Shown piece after piece: positions 33,446 through 35,155 of a stretch of DNA of 35,155 bases; positions within the stretch are counted from its first letter, which is position 1, and each line of letters opens with the position of its first letter. The stretch spans positions 1-35,155 of the forward strand of contig NZ_BLJG01000118.1 of the NCBI RefSeq assembly GCF_009932375.1, written 5' to 3'. Both the position numbers and the translations under genes were made by a program. Below the pieces are notes generated by a model. The model was given only the letters and a program-made list of their open reading frames with translations. It was not told the DNA's origin and did not search any database. The DNA is from Pseudomonas juntendi. Its GTDB lineage: Bacteria; Pseudomonadota; Gammaproteobacteria; Pseudomonadales; Pseudomonadaceae.

Positions 33446-34825
33446 ATGACGTCGGTCACCCCGTGCGCCAGTTCTTCCAGCGAGATGAAAGACTTCCTCC
33501 AGGCCCATCCGGACACGCAGTACGTTGACCTGCTGATCTCCGACATGAACGGCGTGGTACGCGGCAAGCGCATCGAGCGAGCCAGCCTGCACAAGGTGTA
33601 CGAAAAGGGCATCAACCTGCCGGCGTCGCTGTTCGCCCTGGACATCAACGGCTCCACTGTGGAAAGCACCGGCCTTGGCCTGGACATCGGCGATGCCGAC
33701 CGTATCTGCTTCCCGATCCCTGGCACGTTATCGGATGAGCCGTGGCAGAAGCGCCCCACAGCCCAGTTGCTGATGACCATGCACGAGCTGGATGGCCAGC
33801 CGTTTTTCGCCGACCCGCGGGAAGTGCTGCGCCAGGTGGTCAGCAAGTTCGACGACCTGGGCCTGACCATCTGCGCCGCGTTCGAGCTGGAGTTCTACCT
33901 GATCGACCAGGAGAACGTGAACGGCCGCCCACAGCCACCGCGCTCGCCAATCTCGGGCAAACGCCCGCAGTCGACCCAGGTGTACCTGATCGACGACCTC
34001 GACGAATATGCCGACTGCCTGCAGGACATCCTCGAAGGCGCAAAGGAACAAGGCATCCCGGCCGACGCCATCGTCAAGGAAAGCGCCCCGGCGCAGTTCG
34101 AAGTCAACCTGCACCACGTGCCAGACCCGCTCAAGGCCTGCGACTACGCGGTACTGCTCAAGCGCTTGATCAAGAACATTGCGTACGACCATGAAATGGA
34201 CACCACCTTCATGGCCAAGCCCTACCCGGGCCAGGCAGGCAACGGCCTGCATGTACACATTTCCGTGCTGGACAAAGATGGCAACAACATCTTCACCAGT
34301 GACGACCCGCTGCAGAGCGACACCCTGCGTCACGCCATTGGTGGGGTGCTGGAGACGATGCCGGCATCGATGGCCTTCCTGTGCCCGAACATCAACTCCT
34401 ACCGCCGCTTCGGCGCCCAGTTCTACGTGCCCAATGCGCCGAGCTGGGGCCTGGACAACCGTACGGTAGCCGTCCGCGTGCCCACCGACAGCAGCGACAA
34501 CGTGCGCCTTGAGCACCGTGTGGCCGGCGCCGACGCCAACCCGTACCTGATGCTAGCGGCCATCCTGGCCGGCGTGCATCACGGCCTGACCAACCAGGTC
34601 GAACCCCAGGCGCCGATCGAAGGCAACTCCTACGAGCAACTCGAACAGAGCCTGCCGAACAACCTGCGCGATGCCTTGCGCGCGTTGGACGACAGTGAAG
34701 TGCTCAACCAATACATCAGCCCGGACTACATCGATATCTTCGTGGCCTGCAAGGAAAGCGAACTGGCCGAGTTCGAAGTGTCGATTTCCGACCTCGAGTA
34801 CAACTGGTACCTGCACACGGTGTAA
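33446..34825 (+). CDS. Glutamine-synthetase-type gamma-glutamylpolyamine synthetase (PuuA/SpuI-like)
   Basis: 459-residue ligase of the glutamine synthetase superfamily. It has the N-terminal beta-grasp domain (YVDLLISDMNGVVRGKRIE, about 26-44) and the C-terminal catalytic domain with metal-binding ELEFYLID (about 147-154), GNGLHVHIS (about 264-272), and the NSYRRFG segment. This branch links L-glutamate to putrescine, spermidine or other amines, in ATP-dependent polyamine catabolism, instead of making glutamine. The partner downstream (class I amidotransferase) fits removal of the glutamyl group. AAAGGA lies about 9 bases before ATG 33446. Pseudomonas has several paralogues, so the amine specificity cannot be decided here. 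Confidence 0.85.
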   Translation: MTSVTPCASSSSEMKDFLQAHPDTQYVDLLISDMNGVVRGKRIERASLHKVYEKGINLPASLFALDINGSTVESTGLGLDIGDADRICFPIPGTLSDEPWQKRPTAQLLMTMHELDGQPFFADPREVLRQVVSKFDDLGLTICAAFELEFYLIDQENVNGRPQPPRSPISGKRPQSTQVYLIDDLDEYADCLQDILEGAKEQGIPADAIVKESAPAQFEVNLHHVPDPLKACDYAVLLKRLIKNIAYDHEMDTTFMAKPYPGQAGNGLHVHISVLDKDGNNIFTSDDPLQSDTLRHAIGGVLETMPASMAFLCPNINSYRRFGAQFYVPNAPSWGLDNRTVAVRVPTDSSDNVRLEHRVAGADANPYLMLAAILAGVHHGLTNQVEPQAPIEGNSYEQLEQSLPNNLRDALRALDDSEVLNQYISPDYIDIFVACKESELAEFEVSISDLEYNWYLHTV

Positions 34826-34829
34826 GCCC

Positions 34830-35155
34830 ATGAGCGCAACTGCGGTCCCCTTGATCGGTGTCAGCGCCTGCCGCCAGCAGGTGGGGAAGAACTCGTCGCA
34901 CACGGTTGGCGACAAGTATGTCGAGGCGGCCGCGTTTGCCGGCCTGCCGCTGATTCTGCCGGCCCGTGACGGTGGCAGCGACACGCAAGCGTTGCTGGCC
35001 TGCCTGCACGGCATTGTTTTTACGGGCTCGCCTTCAAATATCGAACCGCATCATTACAATGGCGCCCCCAGTGCCGCGGGCACCCGGCATGACCTGGCGC
35101 GTGACCGGCTGACCTTGCCGCTGCTGCAGGCGGCGATCGCCGCCGGTGTGCCGGT
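34830..35155 (+). CDS. Class I glutamine amidotransferase, PuuD-like gamma-glutamyl hydrolase (3' truncated by window)
   Basis: First 108 codons of a gene that continues past the window. The start MSATAVPLIGVSACRQQVGK is followed by HTVGDKYVEAAAFAGLPLILPA, then HGIVFTGSPSNIEPHHYNG and RHDLARDRLTLPLLQAA. This matches the gamma-glutamyl-GABA hydrolase family of class I amidotransferases, which releases glutamate in the PuuABCD route. The catalytic Cys would lie beyond the end. ATG 34830 is four bases after the synthetase stop, so the two are in one operon; the ribosome-binding site is weak (GTGTAAG). Confidence 0.82.
   Translation, partial: MSATAVPLIGVSACRQQVGKNSSHTVGDKYVEAAAFAGLPLILPARDGGSDTQALLACLHGIVFTGSPSNIEPHHYNGAPSAAGTRHDLARDRLTLPLLQAAIAAGVP

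Noticed and set aside
33241..33870. LysR gene extended to an upstream ATG at 33870
   Set aside because: The added 210 residues lie antisense to the glutamine-synthetase-like gene, and the canonical LysR N-terminus starts at 33240.
1..35155. A novel defence, mobile or biosynthetic system
   Set aside because: Every sizeable gene belongs to a known core family in conserved order; no integrase, transposase, toxin, restriction or biosynthetic cluster gene is visible on either strand.

Overview
This window looks like core chromosome of a Pseudomonas of the P. putida group. The GC content is high, the protein families are typical of the genus, and the gene order (pstSCAB-phoU, a CheY-type regulator, phoBR, ubiA/ubiC, rubredoxin and its reductase, HU, recG-oxyR, exbBD-tonB, ridA, spoT, rpoZ) is the one I know from Pseudomonas chromosomes. 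I see no tRNA, rRNA, insertion sequence, phage gene, CRISPR array or toxin/defence cassette. I call 32 genes; only the last is cut by the window edge.

Layout. 1-3162: a sugar-phosphate mutarotase and a YciA-type thioesterase on the minus strand, then an MFS transporter on the plus strand. 3201-10301: the phosphate uptake cluster pstS, pstC, pstA, pstB, phoU, with a PhoB-type promoter before pstS, a second one directly before pstC, and a strong terminator after phoU. 10416-12289: a two-domain response regulator and a secreted M23 metallopeptidase. 12384-16009 (minus): a CNNM/CorC membrane protein, then phoR and phoB, with a third PhoB-type promoter upstream of phoB. 16183-20603: a small secreted COG4315-type protein, ubiC-ubiA (minus), rubredoxin, rubredoxin reductase, HU and an SCP2-like protein. 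20635-27345 (minus): exbB-exbD-tonB, oxyR-recG, and a YbaK-HDOD fusion. 27537-32162: an NAD-binding epimerase-like protein (plus), then a lipoprotein, ridA, spoT and rpoZ (minus). 32368-35155: a LysR regulator divergent from a glutamine-synthetase-type gamma-glutamylpolyamine synthetase and a class I glutamine amidotransferase, probably a polyamine-catabolism module.

How the genes work together. PhoR/PhoB sense phosphate limitation through PstSCAB-PhoU and drive the three Pho promoters. All three share one geometry: 7-base half-sites every 11 bases, the last ending exactly 10 bases before a -10 hexamer. TonB-ExbBD energises outer-membrane uptake. OxyR, with RecG directly behind it, covers peroxide response and fork repair. 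SpoT handles (p)ppGpp, and rpoZ encodes RNA polymerase omega.

No new multi-gene system is evident. The signals that the genes do not explain are small and non-coding: a family of heptad-repeat (GCTGCAA/TTGCAGC) palindromes that fills three spacers, all between Pho-regulon genes (pstA/pstB, pstB/phoU, phoB/phoR); a perfect 12-base inverted repeat whose inner copy covers the oxyR start codon; and a pstC promoter placed so close that the transcript may be leaderless. REP-like palindromes sit at several gene ends.
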